DNA of 64,000 nt from Candidatus Gastranaerophilales bacterium (GCA_944326605.1 CALVEM010000001.1:186001-250000), one strand, 5' to 3'. Shown: positions 43,748-54,577, counted from the stretch's first letter. The notes: generated by a model not told the origin, from the letters alone. Translations and numbers: made by a program.

Positions 43748-44494
43748 ATGCAGGAAATAACAAGCGTAAATAATAATCTGGTAAAAGAAACCGTAAAACT
43801 TCAACAGAAAAAATACCGCGATAAAGAAAATAAGTTTTTGCTTGAAGGTTTTAAATGTATTGAAGAGGCCTTTAAAGCAGGAATTGAGATTGATTACGCA
43901 TTTGTGTCAGATGTGAAAAAATACGACTTTCTTAAAGAGAAGGCTATTTTTACAACCGAACCTGTTTTGAAAAAAATTTCAACAACCGAAACGGCGCCTG
44001 ATGCTGTTGCAGTTGCGTTCAAAAAGAATTATACTGTAGATAATTTATCTGGTGCAAAAAAAGTTGTTCTTCTTGAAAATGTTAAAGATATGGGAAATCT
44101 CGGCACTATTTTGAGAACTTCAACCGCGTTCGGGGCAGATGCGGTCGTTTTGTACGGAAAAGAATGCGCCGATTTATATAATCCCAAATGCGTGCGTTCA
44201 TCGGTCGGGAATTTATGGAAAATTCCTGTGGTGTATATTGAAGATTTTGATGAACTGCAGAAAATATTTGAAGGATTTGAACGAATTGCAACGCTTCCGC
44301 GCTCAAAAAATTATTTGAAAAGTTTTAAGGTAAATAACCCTGTTCTTGTAATGTTCGGCTCTGAAGCGGACGGGCTTTCGGATGAATTGATAAATTTTGC
44401 GACAAAAGATGTAAAAATTGAAATGGCATCTTCTGTTGAGTCTTTAAATCTTTCCGTTTCCTGCGCGGTTGTTTTGTATAAATTATTTATTTAA
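43748..44494 (+). CDS. SpoU/TrmH-type RNA methyltransferase
   Basis: A 248-residue SPOUT enzyme. The N-terminal substrate-binding part (MQEITSVNNNLVKETVKLQQKKYRDKENKFLLEGFKCIEEA) is of the RlmB/SpoU-substrate-binding type. The catalytic half has ENVKDMGNLGTILRTSTAFGADAVV, VRSSVGNLWKIPV and MFGSEADGLSDELI, then ASSVESLNLSVSCAVVLY. It 2'-O-methylates a ribose in rRNA or tRNA; the site is not predictable. Starts immediately after pepP, so it is part of the parvulin-pepP unit. Confidence 0.9.
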   Translation: MQEITSVNNNLVKETVKLQQKKYRDKENKFLLEGFKCIEEAFKAGIEIDYAFVSDVKKYDFLKEKAIFTTEPVLKKISTTETAPDAVAVAFKKNYTVDNLSGAKKVVLLENVKDMGNLGTILRTSTAFGADAVVLYGKECADLYNPKCVRSSVGNLWKIPVVYIEDFDELQKIFEGFERIATLPRSKNYLKSFKVNNPVLVMFGSEADGLSDELINFATKDVKIEMASSVESLNLSVSCAVVLYKLFI

Positions 44495-44743
44495 TTTTTC
44501 GAATTTTATGGTATATCCCATATTGTTAATGAGCATTTCTGCTTCATTGTATTTCATCGTTTCGTTTTGCAGTTTCCTTGATAAACTGTCAACAGTATAT
44601 TGTTTACCGGTTGTTTGCGGAACTATTCTCGCCAGTTCCGTTAAAGTCATATTTTCCTGCAGCAGAAGTGTTTTTATCGTTGTGACACAGAATGGTATAG
44701 TGCCTGCAGGGGCTGATGTTTCTGAAGAAAATTCGGACTGCAA
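44483..44743 (-). CDS. Small HTH-like protein with antisense overlap of pilin relic
   Basis: From TTG 44743 the frame has 86 residues. The convincing part begins near residue 20 (TTIKTLLLQENMTLTELARIVPQTTGKQYTVDSLSRKLQNETMKYNEAEMLINNMGYTIKFEKLNK). It resembles small XRE-like regulators with a helix-turn-helix (MTLTELAR to YTVDSLSRKL) and a final GYTIKFEKL. The first 19 residues lie antisense to a pilin C-terminal fragment, so the true start is uncertain, and the gene may have lost its own start when the two fused. The 3' end overlaps the SpoU gene. Confidence 0.6.
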   Translation of the reverse strand: MQSEFSSETSAPAGTIPFCVTTIKTLLLQENMTLTELARIVPQTTGKQYTVDSLSRKLQNETMKYNEAEMLINNMGYTIKFEKLNK

Positions 44744-44807
44744 GAGCGGCGGAGTAGGTTTGCATTGTGCTGCAAAAGTAATTAGCAGCGGTAGTATGGA
44801 TTATTAA
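44664..44807 (+). pseudogene. C-terminal remnant of a pilin gene
   Basis: On the forward strand the frame ending at TAA 44807 reads VVTQNGIVPAGADVSEENSDCKSGGVGLHCAAKVISSGSMDY. The final C-x-x-A-K/R-V/I-x-x-x-G-x-M-D-Y block matches pilin 1 (ACAARIMENGWKMDY). No FTLAEV region is present upstream, where the antisense HTH gene lies instead. It looks like a deletion remnant whose front has been removed. Confidence 0.6.
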
Positions 44808-44855
44808 AACAGATAAAACCTTTTTCATAAATTATTTTTATAGTAAAATTAAATT

Positions 44856-46238
44856 ATGGATGAAAAAGAGATATGGAGTAAAGCAAAAGAGGAGCTTTCC
44901 GAGACTGTTCCGACATTTAAAATGTGGATTGAGCCTCTAAAACCTGTATCATTTGACGGGAATGTTTTGACTTTAATCACTGCTCATGCACTTGCACCGC
45001 AGGCAATTAAATCACAGCATGATGCGAAAATTCTTGAAGCGCTAAAAAATGCATGCGGTAAAAATATAAGTTATAACGTAGTTTATGACGAGGAGTTTGC
45101 TGAAACTTACCAGAAAGAGAAGAAAAAGGAACTCCAGAGAGCAAAACGTTCTCTGCCGGAGACCGATGAAAGCAGGATAATGGATAATCTTGCACAGATG
45201 CAGTCTTCTGCAAATCTGAATTTGAAGTATAAATTTTCAAACTTTGTTGTCGGGGAAAACAGCCGTTTTGCACATGCTGCCGCTCTTGCAGTTGCCCAGA
45301 ACCCTGCTAAAAAATATAATCCATTATTTATTTACGGGGCGTCAGGGCTTGGTAAAACGCATTTGATGCAGGCAATTGGGCATTACATCATTTTTAATAA
45401 ACCTAAATTAAAAGTTAAATATATTAAAACAGAAGAATATGTTAATGAGTTAATTAAAAATATTCAGTGCGGAGGCAACGACAGAAACGCACGTATGGAC
45501 AAATTTCGCCAGAAATACAGAAATGTTGACGTGCTTTTGATTGACGATATTCAGTTTCTGGAGAGTAAAACTTATACTATGGAAGAAATTTTCCATACCT
45601 TTGACAGCCTTCATAACAAAAATAAGCAGATTGTTATAACGTCAGACAGACTGCCCAAGGACATTCCGACTCTTCCCGACAGATTGCGTACACGTTTTGA
45701 AATGGGATTGATGGTTGATATTACTCCTCCTGATTTTGAAACCCGCGTCGCGATTTTGAAAAATCTTGCTGAACAGGCAAATGTGAAAGCTGATTTTGAT
45801 GTTTTTGAATATATTGCGAAGAATTTTATTAATAACGTGAGAGAGCTTGAAGGAGCATTTAACAAGGTCAGCGCTTATGCCGATATTGAAAAAACAGAGC
45901 TTACTCTTGCTTATGCAAAAAAAGTCTTGAACTGTGAAGCTTCCCGCGACGAAATTACTATTGAAAAGGTAGCAAGAGCAGTAGGAGAATATTACGGTGT
46001 TTCGCTGAATGATTTTTTAAGCTCAGCCAGAAACCAGCGAGTTTCATCAGCACGCCATGTTGCGGTTTATATGGCGCGTGAGCTTACTCAAAAAAGTTTT
46101 GAAAGTATAGCGGAGTTCTTTCAGAAAAAACACACAACAATGCTATATTCTTATGAAAAAATAAGGGATGATTTAAAAACAAATAAAAATCTTGATCAGG
46201 ATATTGCCGTAATAAGAAGAACTTTAAGGGGAAATTGA
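44856..46238 (+). CDS. dnaA: Chromosomal replication initiator DnaA
   Basis: A 460-residue DnaA: domain I (WSKAKEELSETVPTFKMWIEPLKP), Walker A YGASGLGKTHLMQAIGHY (about 165-180), Walker B VDVLLIDDIQFL, sensor I ITSDRLPKDIP, and the domain IV DNA-binding helices (RHVAVYMARELTQKSFESIAEFFQKKHTTMLYS). It binds DnaA boxes and melts oriC. No clear box cluster is adjacent (only 48 bases upstream), so oriC is elsewhere. It overlaps ruvA by one base (TGATG). Confidence 0.96.
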   Translation: MDEKEIWSKAKEELSETVPTFKMWIEPLKPVSFDGNVLTLITAHALAPQAIKSQHDAKILEALKNACGKNISYNVVYDEEFAETYQKEKKKELQRAKRSLPETDESRIMDNLAQMQSSANLNLKYKFSNFVVGENSRFAHAAALAVAQNPAKKYNPLFIYGASGLGKTHLMQAIGHYIIFNKPKLKVKYIKTEEYVNELIKNIQCGGNDRNARMDKFRQKYRNVDVLLIDDIQFLESKTYTMEEIFHTFDSLHNKNKQIVITSDRLPKDIPTLPDRLRTRFEMGLMVDITPPDFETRVAILKNLAEQANVKADFDVFEYIAKNFINNVRELEGAFNKVSAYADIEKTELTLAYAKKVLNCEASRDEITIEKVARAVGEYYGVSLNDFLSSARNQRVSSARHVAVYMARELTQKSFESIAEFFQKKHTTMLYSYEKIRDDLKTNKNLDQDIAVIRRTLRGN

Positions 46239-46855
46239 TGTACGATTATATAAAAGGAAGTTTAACAAATAAATCTAACTCGTCAAAGGGAACTTATGTA
46301 ACTGTTGAAACATCAGGGATAGGTTATCTTCTTGAGGTTACGACAAGGGATTTTTCTCAAATGCCTGACGGTGATATAAAGATTTATACTGTTTTATTAC
46401 ACAGGGAAGACAAAATGAGTTTTTGCGGTTTTTTGCATAAAGAAGACAGAGATATTTTCAATATTCTTACTTCTGTGTCAGGTGTAGGTTCTAAAATGGC
46501 ACTTACACTGCTGGATGAATTTGAATCATCAGAACTTATCGGTTTTGTAATAGAAGGAAATTACAAGGAGCTTACACGTGCAAAAGGCGTGGGACCAAAG
46601 TTAGCACAGAAAATTATTCTTGAATTAAAAGACAAATTAATGAATTATCAAACAAAAGAACCTATAAAAATAACATCAATTACTCCTGCAAAAATTGATG
46701 ACAGGGCGGTTGAAGATGCTCAAATGGTTCTTGTATCACTCGGCTACGAGCGTAAAGAAATACAAGATGCTGTCTCAAAAGCTCTTACGATACTGAATGA
46801 CAAAGCATCCGCAGAAGAAATATTGAAAGAAGCTTTGAAAATATTGTCTGTATAA
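46238..46855 (+). CDS. ruvA: Holliday junction DNA helicase subunit RuvA
   Basis: A 205-residue RuvA from ATG 46238 (MYDYIKGSLTNK). It has an OB domain, helix-hairpin-helix regions (ILTSVSGVGSKMALTLL and ELTRAKGVGPKLAQKIILEL) and a C-terminal UBA-like domain III (AVEDAQMVLVSLGYERKEIQDAVSKAL). It tetramerises on four-way junctions and loads RuvB. The dnaA stop and ruvA start share a base, so they are co-translated. ruvB is not nearby. Confidence 0.94.
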   Translation: MYDYIKGSLTNKSNSSKGTYVTVETSGIGYLLEVTTRDFSQMPDGDIKIYTVLLHREDKMSFCGFLHKEDRDIFNILTSVSGVGSKMALTLLDEFESSELIGFVIEGNYKELTRAKGVGPKLAQKIILELKDKLMNYQTKEPIKITSITPAKIDDRAVEDAQMVLVSLGYERKEIQDAVSKALTILNDKASAEEILKEALKILSV

Positions 46856-46858
46856 AGA

Positions 46859-47854
46859 CTATACTAATAGCGCAATAAATGCAGCAGCAACCATTGCAGG
46901 CCCAAACGGCATGTATGTCCTGTTTTCGGGGTGTTCTCTAAGCCCTTTGAATATAAATATACAGGATATAACCCCGAGTATGGCAAGTAATAGTGCACAA
47001 ATTGTGTAAATTAGCATTGTATCGGGAGTTATTACTCTGAAATACTGTAATGCGTAAAATGCTATGGCAAATAAGACAAATACAACAAATGATGTTAAAG
47101 TTTTCCAATCCTTTGATTTAATAAGACCTTTTATAAATATCGGCAGGAATATAACAACCTGTATCAATACGCCAAGACCCAGTATAACGATAAGTGTTTT
47201 CCAGCCGAATATTGCACCTAAACCGGCTGCAATAAATGTGTCACCTTCTCCGAATGCACGTGTCCCTGCAACTAAATAACCTGTTCTTGCGCAGATTTCA
47301 AGAATTAATATACCGGCAATTATGCCAAGCAGCGAGTTTGTTATCGGGTTATTTAACAAAACATATTTTGTAAATTCAAATGGCGTGCCTGTATAGTGCA
47401 TTTGAGTTACGGCAATAATTGTTACAATAACTGCATATAAAAGTCCAAGTCCCACAAGAATATATGTATGAAGATCATATACAACTTTTTCTTTGATATC
47501 TGTTCCTGCTATTACTATAAATACAGCAGCAACAGCCCAGACAAAAAGTGTTTGAAAACTTACACCGAACTTCATAAACAGAAGAGTGAAAATTATACCT
47601 GTTAAAAGTTCGACAATCGGATACTGGATACTTATATGCTCTTTACAAAAAGCACATTTGCCTTTCAGGAAAATATAAGAAAGTACCGGAATATTATGCC
47701 ACCATTTCAAAGGCGTCTGGCATTTCGGACATTTAGAAGCCGGAAACACAATCGATTCTTCGCTTAGAGTTCTTAAAATTACTACGTTTAAAAAACTTCC
47801 GATACATAATCCGGTTATAAATACGAAGGCTAATATTGCGATTAGTGCTCCCAT
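46859..47854 (-). CDS. pilD: Prepilin peptidase / methyltransferase
   Basis: A 331-residue A24 peptidase with about eight membrane segments. The cytoplasmic zinc-like loop has CPKCQTPLKWWHNIPVLSYIFLKGKCAFCKEHISIQYPIVELLTG (two CxxC pairs) and the catalytic aspartates lie in AGTDIKEKVVYD and GEGDTFIAAGLG. It cleaves just before the phenylalanine of FTLAEV-type leaders and N-methylates the new end. It is the processing enzyme that would remove the phase-variable leaders of the pilins in this window. Confidence 0.93.
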   Translation of the reverse strand: MGALIAILAFVFITGLCIGSFLNVVILRTLSEESIVFPASKCPKCQTPLKWWHNIPVLSYIFLKGKCAFCKEHISIQYPIVELLTGIIFTLLFMKFGVSFQTLFVWAVAAVFIVIAGTDIKEKVVYDLHTYILVGLGLLYAVIVTIIAVTQMHYTGTPFEFTKYVLLNNPITNSLLGIIAGILILEICARTGYLVAGTRAFGEGDTFIAAGLGAIFGWKTLIVILGLGVLIQVVIFLPIFIKGLIKSKDWKTLTSFVVFVLFAIAFYALQYFRVITPDTMLIYTICALLLAILGVISCIFIFKGLREHPENRTYMPFGPAMVAAAFIALLV

Positions 47855-47864
47855 AATGTCTCCT

Positions 47865-48665
47865 TTAGTTTTCGTCTTTAGATCTAATTATCTGATACAT
47901 TTTACTTATAGCTTTTTTAAGTCTTCTTGAGACCTGCATTTGAGAAATATGTAGTTTTTCTGAAATTTCACGCTGGTTCAAGTCTTGATAATAGCTTAAT
48001 TCAATAATTTTTTGTAAATCAGTAGGTAATTTTTTTATAGCTTCCGCAAGCATAATTTTATTTTCATAGGAATTCATAAAGTCCTGATAATCCCCTGACG
48101 GGATTTTATCAATAAGTGTCAGATCATCGTCATCAACAGAGGAGATTGCCTGATCAAGCGAGAGAGTGCTTTTGTACAGTTCAATTTCCATAACTTCATG
48201 AATTTTATCAACGGGAATTCCTACAACATCGGCTATTTGCTCTTCTGTTGGATCCTCAAATCCTTTGCTTTTTAGCTGCTTAACCGCTGAACTGATTTTA
48301 AAAACCAATTCCTGTAATTCTCTCGGAGCTTTTATCATAGAAGCTTTATCTCTGAGATAATGCTTAATTTCTCCGCGGATAAAATATGATGCGTAAGTTT
48401 TAAATTTCGCGTTTTTGTCCGGTTTAAAAAATTCGATTGCTTTAATAAGACCGATAGACCCGACCTGAACAAGATCTTCGTTAGAAATGCCCGATTGTGC
48501 AGAAATACTTCCTGCAATTTTTTTTACCAGATGCATTGCATTTTCAACAATATTAATATGCAGCATTCTTTTTTTCTTTTCATCCGGGCAGGCTTTGTAG
48601 GCAAGAATTTGCGCATCTAAATCATCTTCAAGTTTTTCTTTAATCTCCGACAAATTTATCTCCAA
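47865..48665 (-). CDS. Sigma-70 family factor, SigB/SigF type
   Basis: A 266-residue alternative sigma factor with regions 2 (DLVQVGSIGLIKAIEFFKPDKNAKFKTYASYFIRGEIKHYLRDKASMIK), 3 and 4 (LPTDLQKIIELSYYQDLNQREISEKLHISQMQVSRRLKKAI). Region 1.1 is absent. The form is like SigB/SigF/SigG. No anti-sigma or anti-anti-sigma gene is adjacent, so control is unknown. It lies 10 bases upstream of pilD on the same strand, so both are probably co-transcribed, which ties pilin maturation to this transcription unit. Confidence 0.9.
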   Translation of the reverse strand: MEINLSEIKEKLEDDLDAQILAYKACPDEKKKRMLHINIVENAMHLVKKIAGSISAQSGISNEDLVQVGSIGLIKAIEFFKPDKNAKFKTYASYFIRGEIKHYLRDKASMIKAPRELQELVFKISSAVKQLKSKGFEDPTEEQIADVVGIPVDKIHEVMEIELYKSTLSLDQAISSVDDDDLTLIDKIPSGDYQDFMNSYENKIMLAEAIKKLPTDLQKIIELSYYQDLNQREISEKLHISQMQVSRRLKKAISKMYQIIRSKDEN

Positions 48666-48779
48666 TCATTATTGATATTATACCATAAGTTTTTAATTAA
48701 AAAAATCATTAAATTTATGTAATAATTTACAGGCATGTAAAATTTTTGTGCTATTATAGTTAAATAACGGAGTAGAAAT

Positions 48780-49061
48780 ATGATTACTATTAAAGATGTA
48801 GAACATGTTGCAAAATTAGCAAGATTGGAATTAACTGAAGAAGAAAAAGAACTTTATACAAAACAGTTAGGTGATGTTTTAAAATATGTTGATCAAATGA
48901 ACGAAGTTGATACATCTAATGTCAAGCCGATGTGCCAGGTTATAGATTTTTATAACGTAATGCGCGAGGATAAAGTTGTTCAGGAAATCAGCAAAGAAGA
49001 TTTAATGGCTAATGCACCGGAAGAAGAGAACGGCTTCTTCAAAGTGCCGAAAATTAATTAG
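48780..49061 (+). CDS. gatC: Asp/Glu-tRNA amidotransferase subunit C
   Basis: A 93-residue GatC: ITIKDVEHVAKLARLELTEEEKELYTKQLGDVLKYVDQMNEVDTSNVKPMCQVIDFYNVMREDKV and a C-terminal ENGFFKVPKIN. It stabilises GatA-GatB, which make Gln-tRNA and Asn-tRNA by transamidation. GatA and GatB are not in the window. ATG 48780 follows CGGAGTAG. Confidence 0.95.
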   Translation: MITIKDVEHVAKLARLELTEEEKELYTKQLGDVLKYVDQMNEVDTSNVKPMCQVIDFYNVMREDKVVQEISKEDLMANAPEEENGFFKVPKIN

Positions 49062-49152
49062 ATAAATGCATATAAAGCAAAACAGGTGCGATGGGGTTAA
49101 GATTCTGAAATGAGTTCAGAATGACAGTTTCTGTATTGTTGGAAAGGGATAA

Positions 49153-50757
<1,605 letters not shown>

Positions 50758-51635
50758 CTATTTTCCTTTGACAAAATCATTCCAGTAGTCTTTTCCAGAA
50801 TCTGTCGGATGTTGATTTGAAAGTGCATATATTGCGCAAGATGTCTGAGATGTCCAATTCCCGGTATTTCTGCATTTATTACTTGCGACAGTACAGTTGT
50901 AATATGGATTGTCTGAACATTCGTCAGGATTATCTTTATGTTCCTGCCCCCAAGGAATAACATAACCGTCAGTAGTAAACATAAAAATAAAATAATCAAC
51001 GCCATATCTGTTAGGAGCTTTCTCCCCGTTAATATCAATGCAAACTTTAGGACCGTTCTCTCCAGCTTGAGGCGGATCATCAAACGCAATAACCCTTCCT
51101 TGAGTATCCCAGAAAAAACCGCTTGTATCGCAATTCGATGGAAGTTTTGCAGTTCCATTAATACTTACCCATTCGTATGGTCTGGCTCCTATTGAATTTC
51201 CGTCACTATCAGTAGAGCTGTGTTTTAAATCGCTGGTTTTTAGAACAGCATTAAATTCTTTTGAAAATTCTTTTAACGTATTTACAGAGTTGTTGTTTGC
51301 GGCATTATATTCGCTCACAGTAATGTCATGGTGCAACTGAAACAGTTTCGCCGCCTGATTAAGATCAGAATAAGCCGCTTTAAACTGATTTTGTAAAACC
51401 ATGTATTTATAGTTTCCGACTAATGTTGGAATTGTCATCGCTGCAACAACGCCTATTATACCGAGGGTGATTAGAACTTCTGCCAGCGTAAAACCAAATA
51501 TGTTATTTTTAAAGTGATGTATCATATCACGATTATGACATACTATAAATTTTCTGTCAATTGAATTGGTTAAAAAGTTAGTCCAACCTACCTTTTCGGG
51601 GGGGGGGCAATTCTCAGCTTCTTATTCTTTTCCAT
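50758..51635 (-). CDS. Pilin 4: tract-bearing pilin-like gene with inverted element
   Basis: On the reverse strand ATG 51635, preceded by AAAAGGAG, encodes MEKNKKLRIA, then a C10 tract (G10 on the forward strand). At 10 the frame stops at TAG 51590-51588. At 8 or 11 it stays open into MIHHFKNNIFGFTLAEVLITLGIIGVVAAMTIPTLV at 51525. The mature domain has DINGEKAPNRYGVDYFIFMF and Cys pairs (CSDNPYYNCTVASNKC). Here the tract core (CG10CAATTCTCAGCTTC, forward strand) runs opposite to the gene, unlike the other six. The gene abuts pyrG. Confidence 0.72.
51598..51607. repeat. G10 tract (forward strand) of pilin 4
   Basis: Ten Gs on the forward strand, C10 on the coding strand. Its flank CAATTCTCAGCT resembles CACTCCTCAGCT after pilin 5's tract, but in the opposite orientation relative to the gene. 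Observed phase is off; 8 or 11 would match the pilin frame. Confidence 0.85.
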
Positions 51636-51715
51636 AATAAAACTCCTTTTGCTTTCTATATTATTTTATTATTTCATATTTTCTTAATTTGTCAATATTG
51701 TATTGTAAAAAGTGC

Positions 51716-51755
51716 TTGACCTGACTGTATATTGGTAGTATTCTTAAATATACAG
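51716..51755 (+). promoter_or_regulatory. Promoter with palindromic operator for the transporter
   Basis: TTGACC at 51716-51721, 17-base spacer, TATTCT at 51739-51744. A perfect 9-bp inverted repeat, CTGTATATT at 51725-51733 and AATATACAG at 51747-51755, brackets the -10 box. A dimeric repressor bound there would block RNA polymerase. Start codon at 51779. Confidence 0.7.
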
Positions 51756-51778
51756 ACTACATTTGGGGGAGATAATTA

Positions 51779-53164
51779 ATGGAAGATAATAATATTCTGA
51801 AAAAATTTACGACTGTTCAATTTTTAAATTTTGCTCTTGGCTTTTTAGGATTACAATTTGCGTGGCAGATGAGGATAATTTTATCAGGTCCTGTAACTGA
51901 AGGATTGGGAGCTTCTCCGTTTTTATACGGATTAATATGGCTTGCCGGCCCATTTACGGGTATGGTTGTCCAGCCGATTGTCGGCGCTTTGAGTGACAAA
52001 ACAGTATCTCCCTTTGGCAGACGCAGACCGTATCTTTTAGGCGGTGCACTCCTTGCGTCGCTTGCATTGTGGATTTTCCCGAATTCCGCAAATGTTGCTG
52101 ATTTTCTTCATAATTTTACAGGAATAAATTTCCCGCCTCTTACGGCGCTTTTTATAGCTGCGATTATGATATGGATTATTGATGCGTGTGTTAATGTTGC
52201 TCAAGGACCTTACAGGGCTTTAGTCCCCGATGTCGTTCCGGAAGAACAGTATTCTATCGCAAATTCATACATAAGTCTTGCAATCGGGCTTGGGTCTGTT
52301 ATTGCAGCAGGAACTGCTCCGTTCTTAAAATGGGCTTTTGGGTATCAAATGTCGATTACTGCTCAATTTATAATGGCGGCTCTGGCGTTTACACTTGCAA
52401 TGACCTGGACTTGTATTACAATTAAAGAACGCCAGACAAGAAAAGAGATTATAAAAGATGTTGCGGCTGCTGATAAAATTGAGCCGACTTTTGTGGATTC
52501 CGTAAAAAACTTTTTTGCGATGTCGCCTGAAGTTTCAAAAATCTGTATAATGCAGTTTTTTACATGGATCGGTACGATGTGTATGATGATATTTTTTACA
52601 CAGTATGCTGTTCACACTATCTATTGCGTGCCTGATTTAACCACTGTCGATGAATTCTCAAGGCAAACCTTTTCTCAGGCTCTTGTGAACGGAACGAATT
52701 TTTCATCTGTCTGCTTTGCAATTTTTAATCTGGTTTGTTTTCTTGTCGCAATTCCTATCGGCATTCTGTCGGCAAAATATACAAACAAAAAAGTGCATAT
52801 TATTTCTTTGATTACAATGATACTTGCATATTTGGGAATGTTTATTGCAAAACAGCCAAAAGCGGTTGCATTGTTAATGGGTGTAGCAGGGATCGGCTGG
52901 GCAAGCATTTGTGCGCTTCCGTTTGCGATGCTCTCTCAATTTATAAAAAAAGGAACAGAAGGTTCTGTTATGGGGATTTTTAATATTTTTATTGCAGGGC
53001 CGCAGGTATTTGTATGTACGCTTGTAGCTTGGTTGATTTCTAAATGTTCTTTCCCGATGGGTTCTGATTACATCAATTATCACTGGGAATATGCTTTTTT
53101 AATCGGTGCTGTATGTCTGACAATCGCTGCTCTTGTTGCAAAAACAGTTCGGGAAAAGGTTTAA
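51779..53164 (+). CDS. MFS transporter, SLC45-like sugar branch
   Basis: A 461-residue protein with about 12 membrane segments. Its start (FLNFALGFLGLQFAWQMRIILSG), RPYLLGG in GRRRPYLLGGALLAS, and DACVNVAQGPYRALVPD fit the SLC45/plant-sucrose-transporter-like MFS group. Inner-membrane sugar symport is the likely function, substrate unknown. Promoter and a palindromic operator precede it. The radical SAM gene starts 4 bases after its stop. Confidence 0.82.
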   Translation: MEDNNILKKFTTVQFLNFALGFLGLQFAWQMRIILSGPVTEGLGASPFLYGLIWLAGPFTGMVVQPIVGALSDKTVSPFGRRRPYLLGGALLASLALWIFPNSANVADFLHNFTGINFPPLTALFIAAIMIWIIDACVNVAQGPYRALVPDVVPEEQYSIANSYISLAIGLGSVIAAGTAPFLKWAFGYQMSITAQFIMAALAFTLAMTWTCITIKERQTRKEIIKDVAAADKIEPTFVDSVKNFFAMSPEVSKICIMQFFTWIGTMCMMIFFTQYAVHTIYCVPDLTTVDEFSRQTFSQALVNGTNFSSVCFAIFNLVCFLVAIPIGILSAKYTNKKVHIISLITMILAYLGMFIAKQPKAVALLMGVAGIGWASICALPFAMLSQFIKKGTEGSVMGIFNIFIAGPQVFVCTLVAWLISKCSFPMGSDYINYHWEYAFLIGAVCLTIAALVAKTVREKV

Positions 53165-53167
53165 ATA

Positions 53168-54577
53168 ATGAAAGAGAATGAAACTAAGAAAAAAGTTCTT
53201 TTAATATACCCGCCGTCACCTGTATTAAACAGAGAAGACAGATGTCAGCAGCCGACAAGAGATTTGATTGTAATTCCACCCCTGCCGCCGACTGATTTGA
53301 TGTACCTGGCTGCTGTTGCCGAAAAAGAAGGGTTTGAAGCAAAAATAGAAGACTATAGTCAGGGCGGGAATTTTGAACAGGATTTAAGAGAATTTAAACC
53401 TGATTATCTTATTGTAAATATTGCTACTCCGACATTGGAACATGACTTGGATGCTTTAAAAAAGGCAAAAGAACTTTGTCCTGATATTATAACAATTGCC
53501 AAAGGAGCTGCATTTTTAACTCTTGCAGAGCGTATAATGAAAGACCATGATGCGTTGGATTTTGGAATTCTCGGCGAGGCTGAAGAAACTTTAAAAGAAA
53601 TTTTGCAAGGTAAACAAAAAACAGATATTTTAGGAATTTATTATAAAGAAAATGATGAAGTAAAATTTACCGGCAAAAGACCGTTTATTGAAGATTTGGA
53701 TTCTCTGCCTTTTCCTGCACGTCATCTGGTTGATAATAATATTTACAGACGTCCTGACAACAATAAGGTTCAGGCAACCATTAAAGTTTCACGCGGCTGT
53801 CCTTTTCATTGCTTTTTCTGCCTTGCAACACCTGTATCAGGAGCAAAGGTCAGACGTCGCAGCCCTGAAAATATTGTTGCTGAAATAAAAGAATGTGTTC
53901 AAAAATATAATATAACCAATTTCCTTTTCTGGTCTGATATTTTCAATCTTGATAAGAAATGGACGCTTGATTTGTGTCAGGCAATTATAGACAGCGGATT
54001 GAAAATTACGTGGTCTGCAAATACAAGAGCAGATACGGCAGACTTGGAAATGGCTCAGATGATGTATAAATCCGGCTGTCGTCTTGTGAGCATAGGTGTT
54101 GAAAGCGGATCGCAGTATATGCTTGAAAAGATGGGCAAGAAAATTACTCTTGATGATGTCAGAAGAACTGTCAAGGTTTTTAAAAAAGCAAAAATAAGAA
54201 TTTATAATTACTTTGTAATCGGTCTTCCGTGGGAAACAGAGGAAACAGTCGAAGAGACAATTAAATTTGCAATTGAACTCGACAGTGATTTTATAAGTTT
54301 TTATACGGCAACTCCTTTACCGGGCTCACGGTTTTATGAATATGCAAAAGAGCATAATTTATTTGATAAGAGTACATCTTTTGAAAATGCATATTTTTAT
54401 CCGGCTGTAAACACTCATACTCTTTCAAAAGACAGAGTTTTTGAGTTGCATAAATCTGCTGTCAGGCGTTTTTATTTAAGACCTTTGTATATATTAAAGA
54501 TGTTATCCCGAATTCGTTCATTTGTAGAAGTCAAAAATTATTTTACTGCTGGTATGAATGTGCTGCTTAGAAAATAG
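53168..54577 (+). CDS. B12-binding radical SAM protein
   Basis: A 469-residue protein. The N-terminal region (LLIYPPSPVLNRED, then DLMYLAAVAEKEGFEAKIEDYSQ and PDIITIAKGAAFLT) is a cobalamin-binding-like Rossmann domain. The radical SAM core has SRGCPFHCFFCLATP (CxxxCxxC) at about residue 205 and SIGVESGSQYMLEKMG. The C-terminal third is helical. The BchE/PhpK-like group does methylations and cyclisations on sugars, lipids or pigments. The substrate is unknown. It follows the transporter in the same transcript. Confidence 0.82.
   Translation: MKENETKKKVLLIYPPSPVLNREDRCQQPTRDLIVIPPLPPTDLMYLAAVAEKEGFEAKIEDYSQGGNFEQDLREFKPDYLIVNIATPTLEHDLDALKKAKELCPDIITIAKGAAFLTLAERIMKDHDALDFGILGEAEETLKEILQGKQKTDILGIYYKENDEVKFTGKRPFIEDLDSLPFPARHLVDNNIYRRPDNNKVQATIKVSRGCPFHCFFCLATPVSGAKVRRRSPENIVAEIKECVQKYNITNFLFWSDIFNLDKKWTLDLCQAIIDSGLKITWSANTRADTADLEMAQMMYKSGCRLVSIGVESGSQYMLEKMGKKITLDDVRRTVKVFKKAKIRIYNYFVIGLPWETEETVEETIKFAIELDSDFISFYTATPLPGSRFYEYAKEHNLFDKSTSFENAYFYPAVNTHTLSKDRVFELHKSAVRRFYLRPLYILKMLSRIRSFVEVKNYFTAGMNVLLRK

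Noticed and set aside
44808-44855. oriC immediately upstream of dnaA
   Set aside because: Only 48 bases with no DnaA-box cluster or AT-rich unwinding element beyond background.
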